Below are positions 1-10,716 of a DNA stretch of 43,047 nt, piece by piece. Location: contig JAAYIE010000129.1 of NCBI GenBank assembly GCA_012744275.1, positions 1 to 43,047 on the forward strand, read 5' to 3'. Numbering within the stretch: the first letter of the stretch is position 1; each line of letters starts with the position of its first letter. This DNA is from Desulfobulbaceae bacterium. GTDB taxonomy: Bacteria; Desulfobacterota; Desulfobulbia; Desulfobulbales; Desulfobulbaceae. The notes below the pieces were generated by a model that was not told where the DNA came from, made no database searches, and was given only the letters and a program-made list of their open reading frames with translations. The position numbers and the translations under genes are program-made.

Positions 1-97
1 AGGATATGAGGCCATTTTCAATGTAGCTTTCGACAAAACTGGCATAGGTTGACTTGAGTATCTCGAAATGTACCGGTTTGATACCGAGTCGCAGCAT
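1..97 (-). CDS. Unidentified protein, N-terminal fragment cut by window edge
   Basis: Reading the minus strand from an ATG at 97-95, an open frame runs off the left edge of the window without a stop (32 codons, beginning MLRLGIKPVHFEIL). A TAG lies in frame just upstream of that ATG, so this is the first possible ATG. I see no convincing ribosome-binding site and do not recognise the protein. It is divergent from the PLD-like gene that starts at 216, and both lie in AT-rich DNA. It may be a real gene, or a shadow or remnant; the bases beyond the edge would decide. Confidence 0.3.
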   Translation of the reverse strand, partial: MLRLGIKPVHFEILKSTYASFVESYIENGLIS

Positions 98-215
98 ACT
101 GATCTAAGCCTTCACGGATTCAGGTAAATTATAAAAAACGGTCACTCAGTTGTTAGTGTATACGGGGCTTCGCTGCCTTTATTGGTTGATTATTGCCCAA
201 TATGGAGAGAATTTT

Positions 216-1202
216 ATGAAATCATTAGTCGGGAATGAGATACAGCAAGCTATAGTTCGCTGCAACCCATTGAAGATAGCAGTTGCATTCATCGGTATTG
301 ATTGGCCTACATTTATACCTGCTGTAAACGATTTAGAGGCAGTTATAGTTTCACCGACGCTTGGTAGTAACCCACGAGCAATTTCTGATCTTGCAAAACA
401 AATTAAGTGGGAAAAACTTTTCTTTTTGGACGAACTTCATGCAAAAATGTATGTTGGAAAAAATTCCTCTATAATAGGTAGTGCAAATCTCACACACAAT
501 GGACTTAGTGGTCGAGGATTGATAGAGCTGTGTGTAGAAATTAATGATGGTGAAAATCTTGCGAAGGTTAATCAATTCTTCGATGATTTAAAAAAATGCG
601 CGTACGAGCAATACCCAACGGAAAATTCGAAGAAAGCGAAGCTAAAAGAGCTGGAAAAAATTTGGGGAACGGCAATAGCAAATCAACTCGCCCGAAAAAT
701 GACTAATGCCAAAAAATTGTTTACAGATTTTGAACTCCTTGGAGAAGATCATTTTTATGTTTTTTGGTATCAAACGGATGATTGCGAATATTCCGAAGAA
801 GTGAAGGCTATACAATCTGTTATTGAGGATGACATTCATTTTGCTAAAGGCGATAAATTAGAAAAAAATAAATGGGCACTGTTATGGCGTATAACAGATG
901 AATCTACGCCTCACAAAAAAGTTCCACTTTCCTGGATGTACATTCACGAAATTTTTGAAGATGGAGTGATAGATAGTGGGTACGACTACCCCAACTGCGC
1001 TATTCAGCGAAAAGATCTCGATTGCCCTGATCCTCCGTTTGAGCTAACAAAAAACGTAGTTGCAGCTTTCAAAAAAGCGGTTCAAGATAAGGATATCGCA
1101 AAATATCTAGTGCAGGAAGGAGATGTTTTTAGCCTTGCAAATTCACAAAAAGGTGTGCCCACACTTATTAATAGGATGCGAGAATACCTGGATATCTCTT
1201 AG
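216..1202 (+). CDS. PLD-fold nuclease-like protein
   Basis: A 328-residue protein with an N-terminal phospholipase D-like domain. The motif HAKMYV (His75, Lys77) is followed by GSANLT (Ser89, Asn91). This is the single HxK...GSxN half-site found in dimeric PLD-type nucleases and NgoFVII/BfiI-like restriction enzymes, rather than the two HKD motifs of true phospholipases. The Asp of the classical HKD motif is not evident; Lys82 sits about where it would be. Residues from about 130 to the end form a second, Lys-rich region I do not recognise. The start is ATG 216, 6 bases after a GGAGAG; the frame is open further upstream to a TTG at 150, but with no better start signal. Base composition is much more AT-rich than every downstream gene, which suggests horizontal acquisition. 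A DNA-processing or defence role is inference; a phospholipid role is unlikely. Confidence 0.75.
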   Translation: MKSLVGNEIQQAIVRCNPLKIAVAFIGIDWPTFIPAVNDLEAVIVSPTLGSNPRAISDLAKQIKWEKLFFLDELHAKMYVGKNSSIIGSANLTHNGLSGRGLIELCVEINDGENLAKVNQFFDDLKKCAYEQYPTENSKKAKLKELEKIWGTAIANQLARKMTNAKKLFTDFELLGEDHFYVFWYQTDDCEYSEEVKAIQSVIEDDIHFAKGDKLEKNKWALLWRITDESTPHKKVPLSWMYIHEIFEDGVIDSGYDYPNCAIQRKDLDCPDPPFELTKNVVAAFKKAVQDKDIAKYLVQEGDVFSLANSQKGVPTLINRMREYLDIS

Positions 1203-1298
1203 AAACCCCTGTTTTGGTCCAGTAGAAATAGAACAACTGCAAGCACGCTTGCGTCACATCCTTCATTTTTTTGATCTGTCGTTAGTGTGAGCTTGGCA

Positions 1299-2369
1299 TT
1301 ACAGCCAGTCCGACAGGGAAAAGCCAATGCCTAGGCGGTTAGTGTACTGATCGTAGTCGATCAGGCTCTCGCCATAACCGGTGTAGTACTGCACATATCC
1401 GCGTAAAAATGGCCAGCTACCCAAGGGGAAACTCCAGCTCAACTCTAGTCCACCCCGGCTGAAGCCGGATTCCAGATTGTTCTGGCCGCGCACGCTGAAG
1501 GTGTGGTCACCCATGCGGTAGGTGGCCATCAGATCGAAGTGACCCATGTAGTCGGTGATATCCGGGTTGTCACCATCATCGTCTTCATCGTAGAAGGGTA
1601 TCCACGGCCGTAGCGCCAGGGCGAGATTACCCCGTTCAACCAAAACGGTGGCGAAGATGCGGTTCCAGGAACGGGAGCGGAGGTCGCTCTGACCGTTGGA
1701 CTGGTGGTTGAAGCCAATCAGGTTGCCAGTATTTTTAAAGCCCAGGAATTCCCAATTGGGTTGGAACTGTACCCAGATTTCCGGCTCATGGATGGCTTCG
1801 CGGAAGGGTTCAGAGTCATCGGAATCGTAGATCTGCCAGAAACTGTGGTTGGTATAGGCGGCATACACATCCAGGCGGCCATTGAACAGGTCAACCATGA
1901 GCGGCGTTTTCAGGCTGATTTGAAACTGTGCTTCTGCGTCTTTGAAATCATACGGATCGCCATTGCCCTTGACTCCGTGGTGCGAGGAGTTGTAGCTGGC
2001 GGAATTATACACAAAGGGCAGGATGTAGTTGGCGCGGTGGGTTGTTAGAGTAAAGGGCCTAAGGATGTTTTCCCGCTCCTTTTTTATCCGCCTTTCTACG
2101 GCAGTGGGAGGGCTGCTCACTTGCTGTGCGACCTGATTTCCCACCTTAAGCTGTTCCAGACATTGGGCGCGTATTTCCCCCACCGTAACCGCATCGTTTG
2201 AGGCAAGCAGGGTCTTGTGCATGCAGTCGCTGAGGGCGTCGGCAAAGGCTGGTTGGCTGACAAACAGGTTAAACAGGACTGCACCAGCCAGGCAGAGGCA
2301 CAAAAGTGCAGGGGAGGAAAGGCTGTGTCTGGTCATTGTTTTATACACAGTATAGATGGGTTTACTCAT
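1299..2369 (-). CDS. pldA: Outer-membrane phospholipase A (OMPLA)
   Basis: Calcium-dependent phospholipase A1/A2 of the outer membrane, which hydrolyses acyl chains of phospholipids that reach the outer leaflet. The 356-residue product has a long hydrophobic signal segment ending about residue 43 (QPAFA). An extended N-terminal region of about 70 residues precedes the beta-barrel. The active site is recognisable: GFNHQSNGQ gives His222 and Ser224, and SWNR gives Asn236. The spacing of 2 and 12 residues is exactly that of the His-Ser-Asn triad in the Escherichia enzyme. The conserved YTNHSFWQ segment lies at 172-179, and the chain ends in an aromatic beta-strand (SDWL). The start is uncertain: ATG 2369 and ATG 2336 both leave a signal peptide and neither has a clear ribosome-binding site. 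It is the last gene of a closely packed minus-strand run, 29 bases after the small zinc protein gene. Confidence 0.93.
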   Translation of the reverse strand: MSKPIYTVYKTMTRHSLSSPALLCLCLAGAVLFNLFVSQPAFADALSDCMHKTLLASNDAVTVGEIRAQCLEQLKVGNQVAQQVSSPPTAVERRIKKERENILRPFTLTTHRANYILPFVYNSASYNSSHHGVKGNGDPYDFKDAEAQFQISLKTPLMVDLFNGRLDVYAAYTNHSFWQIYDSDDSEPFREAIHEPEIWVQFQPNWEFLGFKNTGNLIGFNHQSNGQSDLRSRSWNRIFATVLVERGNLALALRPWIPFYDEDDDGDNPDITDYMGHFDLMATYRMGDHTFSVRGQNNLESGFSRGGLELSWSFPLGSWPFLRGYVQYYTGYGESLIDYDQYTNRLGIGFSLSDWL

Positions 2370-2398
2370 AGTTTGTCGTTGGGGTAAGCGGGTTGTGC

Positions 2399-2593
2399 TT
2401 ATGCCTTTTTCTTGGTCTCAGGCGGTGCGATTTTTGTTTTGTCATCCGAGATATCCTCATCCAGTATATAGCCCAGGCCCGAGCAGAGGGGGCATTCCTC
2501 CCTGGTCAGCAAGAAACGGCTCTCACCCCCAAAAAATGCAATTTCACCGCTGCCGCCGCAGGAAGGGCAAACGGGCCTTGTATTCGGATTCAT
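2399..2593 (-). CDS. Small four-cysteine (DnaJ-zinc-finger-like) protein
   Basis: A 64-residue protein with two CxxC pairs, Cys9/Cys12 and Cys34/Cys37, each followed by a glycine-rich turn (CPSCGGSGE and CPLCSGLGY). This is the CxxCxGxG pattern of DnaJ-type zinc fingers, so one structural zinc is expected. The tail is charged (acidic, then KTK and KKK). There is no J domain or other recognisable part, so it is not a DnaJ. It sits between folD (48 bases upstream) and pldA (29 bases downstream) on the same strand and is probably co-transcribed. ATG 2593 is preceded at some distance by AGGA. Function is unknown; a small zinc-binding adaptor is the most that can be said. Confidence 0.7.
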   Translation of the reverse strand: MNPNTRPVCPSCGGSGEIAFFGGESRFLLTREECPLCSGLGYILDEDISDDKTKIAPPETKKKA

Positions 2594-2641
2594 CTCTAGT
2601 TTTCCTGTGCTTGTAATGTGCCGACCCTGTCGTGGTCAATA

Positions 2642-3529
2642 TTATAGGGCAATCTTGTTTACCATTTTAGCAGCCTGCACCGTGTTGTGCATGAGCATGG
2701 TGATGGTCATGGGGCCGACTCCGCCTGGCACTGGGGTTATGGCCCGCACCTTTTTAGACACTTCGGCAAAATCCACATCGCCAGCCAGAATGGCTTTGCC
2801 GCTTTCACTCTGGCCGATGCGATTCACCCCCACATCAATGACCACCGCACCTTCCTTGACCATATCAGCACTGATCATCTTGGGTACGCCCGCCGCCACA
2901 ATAAGAATATCGGCCCGGCGAGTATGAAAGGCCATATCCTTTGTACGGGTGTGGCACAGGGTAACGGTGGCGTTACCGCCTTCCCGTTTTTGAATAAGCA
3001 GGTTGGCCACTGGTTTGCCAACAATGTTGGACCGCCCTACCACGACCACCTCGGCACCCGTGGTAGTAACTCCACTTCTGCGCAGCAGTTCAATGATACC
3101 GTGGGGCGTGCAGGGAAGGAAGCATTGTTCCCCCAACAGCATTTTGCCAACATTGACCGGATGAAAACCATCCACATCCTTGGCCGGATCAATGCTTGAC
3201 AATACCCTGCTTTCACTGATGTGACCAGGCAGGGGCAACTGCACCAGGATGCCATGGATGGCTTTGTTTTCGTTGCAGGAATTGATTAAGGCCAACAATT
3301 CATCTTCGCTGGTGTTAGCCACTAAGTTGTGTTGTTCAGAGTGGATGCCAAGGGCGTGAGCGGTTTTGTTTTTCGCCCCCACATACGATTGCGAAGCCGG
3401 GTCATCGCCTACCAGGATGGTGGCCAGCCCAGGCACAATGTTTTGGGCTGCAAGTTGCTGTACTGCCTCTGCCAGTTCTTTTTGGATGGCTGCGGCAATG
3501 TCTTTGCCGCGGATGAGTTCTGCTGCCAT
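2642..3529 (-). CDS. folD: Bifunctional methylenetetrahydrofolate dehydrogenase/cyclohydrolase
   Basis: Interconverts 5,10-methylene-THF, 5,10-methenyl-THF and 10-formyl-THF in the cytoplasm, supplying one-carbon units for purines and formyl-Met. In acetogenic or CO-oxidising sulfate reducers it also serves the Wood-Ljungdahl methyl branch. The 295-residue length is normal for the family. The catalytic pair is present in SYVGAKNK (Tyr49, Lys53). The folate-site signatures QLPLPGH and KDVDGFHP follow, then the nucleotide-binding loop VVVGRSNIVGKP and the C-terminal TPVPGGVGPMT motif. ATG 3529 is used; no strong ribosome-binding site is visible. galE ends 44 bases upstream on the same strand, so the two are likely co-transcribed. 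Confidence 0.97.
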   Translation of the reverse strand: MAAELIRGKDIAAAIQKELAEAVQQLAAQNIVPGLATILVGDDPASQSYVGAKNKTAHALGIHSEQHNLVANTSEDELLALINSCNENKAIHGILVQLPLPGHISESRVLSSIDPAKDVDGFHPVNVGKMLLGEQCFLPCTPHGIIELLRRSGVTTTGAEVVVVGRSNIVGKPVANLLIQKREGGNATVTLCHTRTKDMAFHTRRADILIVAAGVPKMISADMVKEGAVVIDVGVNRIGQSESGKAILAGDVDFAEVSKKVRAITPVPGGVGPMTITMLMHNTVQAAKMVNKIAL

Positions 3530-3573
3530 AATATTGTACTCAATACAGGAATAGGTTGGATGTTGTGTGTCTG

Positions 3574-4596
3574 CTACTCGAATTCAGGATAGCCGTCCGG
3601 ATTATTCTTCTGCCAGTTCCAGGCATCACGGCACATTTCTCTAAGTCCGTATTCTGTTTTCCAGCCCAATTCTCGCAGGGCAAGGGATGGGTCGGCATAG
3701 CACGCGGCAATATCACCGGGGCGGCGGGGGTCAATGCGGTATGGGATGTTGATTTTGTTGACCTCCATAAAAGTATGTACCATTTCCAACACTGAACTGC
3801 CCATACCTGTACCCAGATTGTAAATAAATACCCCCGGTTGTTTCTGGGTGTACTCCAGTGCCCGCACATGTCCTTTGGCCAAATCAACCACGTGCAGATA
3901 ATCGCGCACGCCGGTACCATCCACGGTGGGGTAGTCGTTACCAAAAACACGCAGCTCCATGAGTTTGCCTGCAGCTACCTGGGTGATGTACGGCATGAGA
4001 TTGTTGGGAATACCGCTGGGGTCTTCACCGATGTATCCGCTCGGGTGGGCGCCGACTGGATTGAAATAGCGCAGCAAGACCACCTGCCAGCCAGGATCGC
4101 TGATGTGCACATCCTGTAAGATACGCTCAATCATCAGTTTGGTGCTGCCATACGGGTTAGTGGTGGAGGTCGGAAAATTCTCCAGGATGGGCAGGGTTTC
4201 CGGAGTGCCATATACGGTGGCAGATGAGGAAAAAACAATATGTTTAACTCTATGCTCCGCCATTACCTGGCAGAGGTTCAGGGTACCGATCAGGTTGTTC
4301 TGGTAGTAGCGAAGCGGTTGCTCTACTGATTCGCCTACAGCCTTGAGCCCTGCAAAGTGGATGACTGCCCGGACGTCTAGGTGTTGCGCAAATACCTGGC
4401 GCAGCCCGTCAATATCAAGCAGGTCAAGCTTAATAAAATTGATGCGTTTTCCGCACAGTTCTTCCACTCGGCTGATGGCAACCCGGCTGGAATTCAAGAG
4501 GTTGTCCACCACGGTGACCGTGCAGCCGGCGTTAAGCAGCTCCAGGCAGGTGTGGCTGCCGATATATCCCGCGCCACCTGTAACGAGTATGTGCAT
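3574..4596 (-). CDS. galE: UDP-glucose 4-epimerase
   Basis: Interconverts UDP-glucose and UDP-galactose using tightly bound NAD, providing galactosyl donors for lipopolysaccharide or exopolysaccharide. The 340-residue protein is an extended short-chain dehydrogenase/reductase with the Rossmann motif GGAGYIG at residues 7-13. The catalytic Tyr149 and Lys153 lie in NPYGSTK, the same numbers as in the Escherichia enzyme, with the active-site serine in SSSATVYG (about 124). DYLHVVDLAKGH and the C-terminal RRPGDIAACYADP substrate loop are also present. ATG 4596 is preceded by a strong GAGGAGG. It is the first gene of the galE-folD-zinc protein-pldA run. The glucan synthase at 14955-17612 draws on the same UDP-glucose pool, but the two genes are not linked. 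Confidence 0.97.
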   Translation of the reverse strand: MHILVTGGAGYIGSHTCLELLNAGCTVTVVDNLLNSSRVAISRVEELCGKRINFIKLDLLDIDGLRQVFAQHLDVRAVIHFAGLKAVGESVEQPLRYYQNNLIGTLNLCQVMAEHRVKHIVFSSSATVYGTPETLPILENFPTSTTNPYGSTKLMIERILQDVHISDPGWQVVLLRYFNPVGAHPSGYIGEDPSGIPNNLMPYITQVAAGKLMELRVFGNDYPTVDGTGVRDYLHVVDLAKGHVRALEYTQKQPGVFIYNLGTGMGSSVLEMVHTFMEVNKINIPYRIDPRRPGDIAACYADPSLALRELGWKTEYGLREMCRDAWNWQKNNPDGYPEFE

Positions 4597-4929
4597 GATT
4601 CCTCCTCTGTCATTTCAAATCCAAATCCATACCAAGGCGCTCTCTATGCCGCGGGCTCTAGTAAATGTTCCTGGAGCATGCTGGTGGGCATCTGGGTCAT
4701 TTTTCCCGCTTCCTTGAGATCATCTCTGATCTGAATTTGGAATAAAGTCGGTTTCCGAGCAGTGCCGCCGTTGCCGAGAAGAGCATCGACGTGATTGTAA
4801 AAAATTGGTATAGAGTACCGAGACTTCGTATCTTTGTCTGCACAAAAAATATTTTTCAAGAAAAACATGGTGTTGCACTAAAGTTGCCGAATGCAATGAA
4901 CAGGATGCAGCACCGCCAGGGAGGATATT
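4597..4929. other. Intergenic region between galE and the tautomerase gene
   Basis: A 333-base gap between divergent genes that must contain promoters for both. I could not pick a convincing -35/-10 pair for either direction. The stretch 4845-4870 is AT-rich. The only open frame of note is the minus-strand ORF 4644-4868, described separately. A GGGAGG ribosome-binding site for the tautomerase lies at its right end, near 4918-4923. Confidence 0.5.
4644..4868 (-). CDS. Possible small protein upstream of galE
   Basis: A 74-residue open frame upstream of galE on the same strand, ending 47 bases before it. The first 25 residues are encoded by AT-rich DNA. The last 35 (for example KEAGKMTQMPTSMLQEH) look like an ordinary soluble helix. 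There is no clear ribosome-binding site before ATG 4868 and no domain I recognise. It may be a genuine short gene, the decayed 3' end of a lost gene, or chance. Confidence 0.25.
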   Translation of the reverse strand: MFFLKNIFCADKDTKSRYSIPIFYNHVDALLGNGGTARKPTLFQIQIRDDLKEAGKMTQMPTSMLQEHLLEPAA

Positions 4930-7448
<2,519 letters not shown>

Positions 7449-7514
7449 TGACAGTAAGCCGGGCACAGCAGGTAACATTTTTCTGTAGAATAAAGCGTGC
7501 GGATGAGGTGGTAA

Positions 7515-7802
7515 ATGGATAACAGGATTGGTAAGGAGCAAGCGCGATCGGTGCAAAAGGTGCAGTTGCCGTTGCATGAGCCGCTGGGCAGGATTAGCTG
7601 TCCACGTTGTGGCAACAGTGTGAATTTTGTGGAACAACTGGAAAGCGTGATGGTGACCACCACCTACAAGCAGAATACAGATGGCTCATTTACACCGGTG
7701 GAACAAAATAGCGATACTTACGGAGAAATGTCCTTTCTCTGTGGAGAATGCGGCTATGACTTAACTCCTTTTCATGCCCATTTTCGTGAAATGGTTTTTT
7801 GA
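7515..7802 (+). CDS. Small zinc-ribbon protein
   Basis: A 95-residue protein with two CxxC knuckles, Cys29/Cys32 (CPRCGN) and Cys76/Cys79 (CGECGY), about 43 residues apart and separated by a beta-rich stretch. This spacing suits a zinc ribbon. ATG 7515 has GAGGTGG just upstream. It follows the acylphosphatase gene by 66 bases on the same strand. I do not recognise the family. Zinc ribbons of this size often act in nucleic-acid or protein contacts, but nothing here decides which. Confidence 0.72.
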   Translation: MDNRIGKEQARSVQKVQLPLHEPLGRISCPRCGNSVNFVEQLESVMVTTTYKQNTDGSFTPVEQNSDTYGEMSFLCGECGYDLTPFHAHFREMVF

Positions 7803-8050
7803 AACCTGATACTTAACTGTGCGTTGGTGTGTCAGGCAGGGTGTAGGACAAGCAGGGAGGGCACAGGAGAATTGTAAGGCAGTTTAGGCATGGATGATGG
7901 TGTAAGCGGGATTTACGAGGGTTTTTGTCCCTTTTGGGCTTACTCTTGTGAGAGATGCATGCCCTGGGTTAAAATCGTTTGTAATCAGAGGCGTTAATCG
8001 AGGGGATGTTACCCAATTCCAGGTAGTGTTTTGATCTGGGGCCTGGGAAA
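7803..8050. other. Gene-free stretch between the zinc-ribbon gene and the dsrC terminator
   Basis: No open frame worth calling, no RNA gene recognised and no strong hairpin. It separates the end of the ligA transcription unit from the bidirectional terminator of dsrC. It may simply hold the trailing transcript of the plus-strand unit, which would also meet the terminator at 8051-8096. Confidence 0.5.
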
Positions 8051-8096
8051 GGACATAAAAAAAGCTGCCTGAATGCAGGCAGCTTTTTTTATGTCC
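8051..8096. terminator. Bidirectional intrinsic terminator (dsrC and ligA unit)
   Basis: A perfect 21-bp inverted repeat, arms 8051-8071 and 8076-8096, with a four-base AATG loop. The GC core (GCTGCCTG) is flanked by seven A on one side and seven T on the other, so the hairpin is followed by a T run on both strands. It lies 18 bases past the dsrC stop codon and faces the plus-strand ligA-acyP-zinc ribbon unit. It should end transcription from both. Confidence 0.93.
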
Positions 8097-8114
8097 ATGT
8101 CGAACAGTCTGGAA

Positions 8115-8435
8115 TCAGACGCAACCGGTCGGTTTGGGCAGACCAGCCATCTTACATGCTCCCTTGCCAGGTCCGGAAGGGAAAAGCTCGTAGATGCGCT
8201 TCAGTGGAAAACCAGTAGTTTTGGACAGGATACGTACCATCGGAGCAATACCGTTTTTCTTGTAGTACTCCTGCAACGCATCGATGACTTTCTGGTGCTC
8301 GTCGGTAATCTCAGCGATACCTTCTACGCTTTTTACATAATCAACCCAGTTCTCATCCCAGTCTTCAGCGCCTTTGAGCAAGAAACCGTCCTCATCGACC
8401 TCGTAGCTTTTTCCATTGTGTTCAATAGTTGCCAT
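8115..8435 (-). CDS. dsrC: DsrC, sulfur carrier of dissimilatory sulfite reduction
   Basis: DsrC carries sulfur as a trisulfide between its two C-terminal cysteines, linking DsrAB sulfite reductase to the membrane complex DsrMKJOP. It is among the most abundant proteins of sulfate reducers. The 106-residue protein has the TusE/DsrC fold and, decisively, both redox cysteines of the flexible arm: Cys94 (KGACKMAG) and the penultimate Cys105 (PTGCV), ten residues apart. TusE-type relatives have only the last one, so this is the dissimilatory form. ATG 8435 is preceded by GGAGG (8441-8445). The gene stands alone, away from dsrAB, with its own promoter and a very strong terminator, which fits high independent expression. 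Confidence 0.97.
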   Translation of the reverse strand: MATIEHNGKSYEVDEDGFLLKGAEDWDENWVDYVKSVEGIAEITDEHQKVIDALQEYYKKNGIAPMVRILSKTTGFPLKRIYELFPSGPGKGACKMAGLPKPTGCV

Positions 8436-8494
8436 GACATCCTCCAGGGCAAGGTTTGATGTTGGTATCAGAGATAATAGGAAAATTGAATGAT

Positions 8495-8523
8495 TCTCTA
8501 CTATACGCCATCAACTTTGTCAA
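8495..8523 (-). promoter_or_regulatory. Putative sigma70-type promoter of dsrC
   Basis: On the minus strand a perfect TTGACA (8523-8518) is followed after 17 bases by TAGAGA (8500-8495), a weak -10 hexamer. The -10 lies about 60 bases before the dsrC start. A perfect -35 at ideal spacing upstream of a gene that is normally very highly expressed supports the call; the -10 match is the weak point. Confidence 0.5.
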
Positions 8524-8670
8524 GCGTATGCATATTTTTTTTCCTGACCGGAATAGCCGGCAAAATGCTCTGCATTTTTCACTGGTAACTTGATAGTAAA
8601 TGGCCCATAATACGCCTTTGTCAATTTTTGACCAATCTCTTCCCGCTATTGCCACGAGGTCAGTAACGCC

Positions 8671-10554
8671 ATGCTCAGAGTGCTGCGAAGAAATGCCCAG
8701 TCGCCCTTTATCCAGGCCATTGTCGTCATTATTGCGGTCGTCTTTGTGTTCTGGGGTGTCGGCACCAACATGAACTCCAACGCCAATGCCGTGGCTGTGG
8801 TCGATGGCAAGGAAATTACCGGCATAGCCTTCAGCCGGACATACGACCGGCTGCTTGAGTCATACAAACAGCAATTTGGCGGACAGGTGCCCGAAGATCT
8901 GCTTAACACCATGGGTGTGAGGCAGCAGGCCATCAACCAGCTGGTGCAGCAGGAACTCGTGCGCAAAGGTGCAGGCCAGCTTGGGCTGTTGGTGGGAGAT
9001 CCTGAAGTGCAGCGAGCCATTGCGGCCATTCCCGCCTTTCAGAACAACGGTGCCTTTGATCTTGATGCTTATAAGGCGGTACTGGCACAAAACCGGCTTT
9101 CCGAAACCGCCTTTGAAGATGGCATTCGTGGCGATCTTCTGAGCGACAGGGCCATGGATGCCATTGCCGGCTTTGTCCAGGTTTCAGACCAGGAGATTAA
9201 GCAGTGGCTCGACTTTGCCAATCTGGAAGTGCAACTGCGTTATGCCGTGTTTTCCAGGAACGAATATCAAAAGACGATAAAGGTAGATGAGGCCGAACTG
9301 GAGGCCTGGTATGCGGAAAAGAAAGAACAATATCGACCAGCAGCCCAGTACAGATTCAAGTACATTTTTTTTCCCTACAATACCGATATGGGTGATGTAC
9401 AGGTAAACGAAGAGGAGATGCGTGCCTACTTCAGCGAACATGCGTCTCGTTGGCATACTCCGGAACAACGTCATGTGCGCCACATCCTGTTTATGGTTGC
9501 ACAAGATGCTCCAGCCGAAGAGCGTACTGTCAAAAAAGAGGCAGCCGAACAGGCCCTGGCCATGCTTCGTGGTGGTAGTAAATTTGACGAGATTGCCAAT
9601 TCCTTGACCGAAGACCCGGCTGGCAAGGGTAAGGGCGGCGACCTTGGTTTTATTGCCCGCGGTCAGATGGTGCCCCAGTTTGAAGCAGCAGCCTTTGAGC
9701 TTGTCGCTGGCGAAATCAGCCAGGTAGTGGAAAGCCCCTTTGGGTACCATCTTATTAAAGTAGAAGCGATAAAGCCTGAGTTCAACCCGCCTTTTGACGA
9801 AAAGGAAGATGAAATCAGAGGCATCCTGGCCCAGCAAAAGGTGCGGGGTATTACCTTTAAAAAGGTGTCTTCCGCCTACGAAGGGGTGATGCGGGCGGGC
9901 AGTCTGGAAAAATACAGTGAAAATTCGGAACAGAAACTGGAAAGCACAGATTATTGCAGCCAGGATGCTGTTCCGCAAAGCAATAGCCTGCTACAAGATG
10001 CCGCCATCGCTAAGGCAGCCTTTGCCTTGGGCAAGGGAGAACTGAGTTCCATTGTGGAAGGCGCGAAAGGCTATGTCATTCTTTTTGCAGATGATGTGAC
10101 CACACCGGATATCCCTGCGCTTGAATCGATACGCAGCCGGGCCCTGGCTGATTTTACCCGGGAAAAAAGCACTGAGCTGGTGCGCAAGGCTGCAGAAGAT
10201 ACCTTGCAAATGCTCCGGGACAAGGGGCAGTGGCCTGAAGCAGTGCAGGTTCAAAACACTGCATTCATCAAACGTACCGATACAGGTGACGCTGCTCCTG
10301 CTCCCATGCTGCAGGAGGCCTTCAGCCAGCTTGGCAAGGACAAGCTGCCCAGTGCCCCTGTGAACCTTGGGGAGGATTATGCGGTTTACCAGATTGCCGG
10401 AGTGCAGCAAGGGGAAGATACTACGCCTGAGGCTGTGCGGAACGCCTTGAAAGAGCAGATACTGCAAGCCGAGCGCAACCAGCTGTTCGGTCAATGGGTT
10501 ACCCAGCTGCGCAGCAAAAGCAAGATTTGGGTCAATCCTGAATTCCTTAAATAG
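8671..10554 (+). CDS. ppiD: PpiD-like periplasmic peptidyl-prolyl isomerase/chaperone
   Basis: A 627-residue membrane-anchored chaperone that assists folding of proteins leaving the Sec translocon. A short cytoplasmic N-terminus (MLRVLRRNAQSP) precedes one transmembrane helix (about 13-33). A SurA-like N-terminal chaperone domain follows (DGKEITGIAFSRTYDRLLE through about 200). The parvulin domain occupies about 268-368 (RHVRHILFM, GGDLGFIARGQMVPQFE, SPFGYHLIKV), and a long C-terminal region continues to 627. The length matches PpiD (about 620). ATG 8671 has a modest GAGG at 8655-8658. It is divergent from dsrC with 235 bases between the starts. The window also encodes the soluble relative SurA at 19548-20555. 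Confidence 0.92.
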   Translation: MLRVLRRNAQSPFIQAIVVIIAVVFVFWGVGTNMNSNANAVAVVDGKEITGIAFSRTYDRLLESYKQQFGGQVPEDLLNTMGVRQQAINQLVQQELVRKGAGQLGLLVGDPEVQRAIAAIPAFQNNGAFDLDAYKAVLAQNRLSETAFEDGIRGDLLSDRAMDAIAGFVQVSDQEIKQWLDFANLEVQLRYAVFSRNEYQKTIKVDEAELEAWYAEKKEQYRPAAQYRFKYIFFPYNTDMGDVQVNEEEMRAYFSEHASRWHTPEQRHVRHILFMVAQDAPAEERTVKKEAAEQALAMLRGGSKFDEIANSLTEDPAGKGKGGDLGFIARGQMVPQFEAAAFELVAGEISQVVESPFGYHLIKVEAIKPEFNPPFDEKEDEIRGILAQQKVRGITFKKVSSAYEGVMRAGSLEKYSENSEQKLESTDYCSQDAVPQSNSLLQDAAIAKAAFALGKGELSSIVEGAKGYVILFADDVTTPDIPALESIRSRALADFTREKSTELVRKAAEDTLQMLRDKGQWPEAVQVQNTAFIKRTDTGDAAPAPMLQEAFSQLGKDKLPSAPVNLGEDYAVYQIAGVQQGEDTTPEAVRNALKEQILQAERNQLFGQWVTQLRSKSKIWVNPEFLK

Positions 10555-10716
10555 GACTGTTTTTTTGACGGATGTACTCCAGACCTGCCGCAAGGCGGAT
10601 GGCACTGTCTGTGTGCGATATGTATCATAAATGCCGCACGCATACACCAATCCTGAATACTGTCGGGGGCTCGAGGCCAGAACGGTTTATCCTGCTGATC
10701 ATGAACAGGGAATGGG

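Noticed and set aside
216-2369. PLD-like gene next to outer-membrane phospholipase A as a lipid-degrading pair
   Set aside because: The PLD-type protein has only one half-site and looks like a nuclease; the genes are convergent, not co-transcribed, and differ greatly in base composition.
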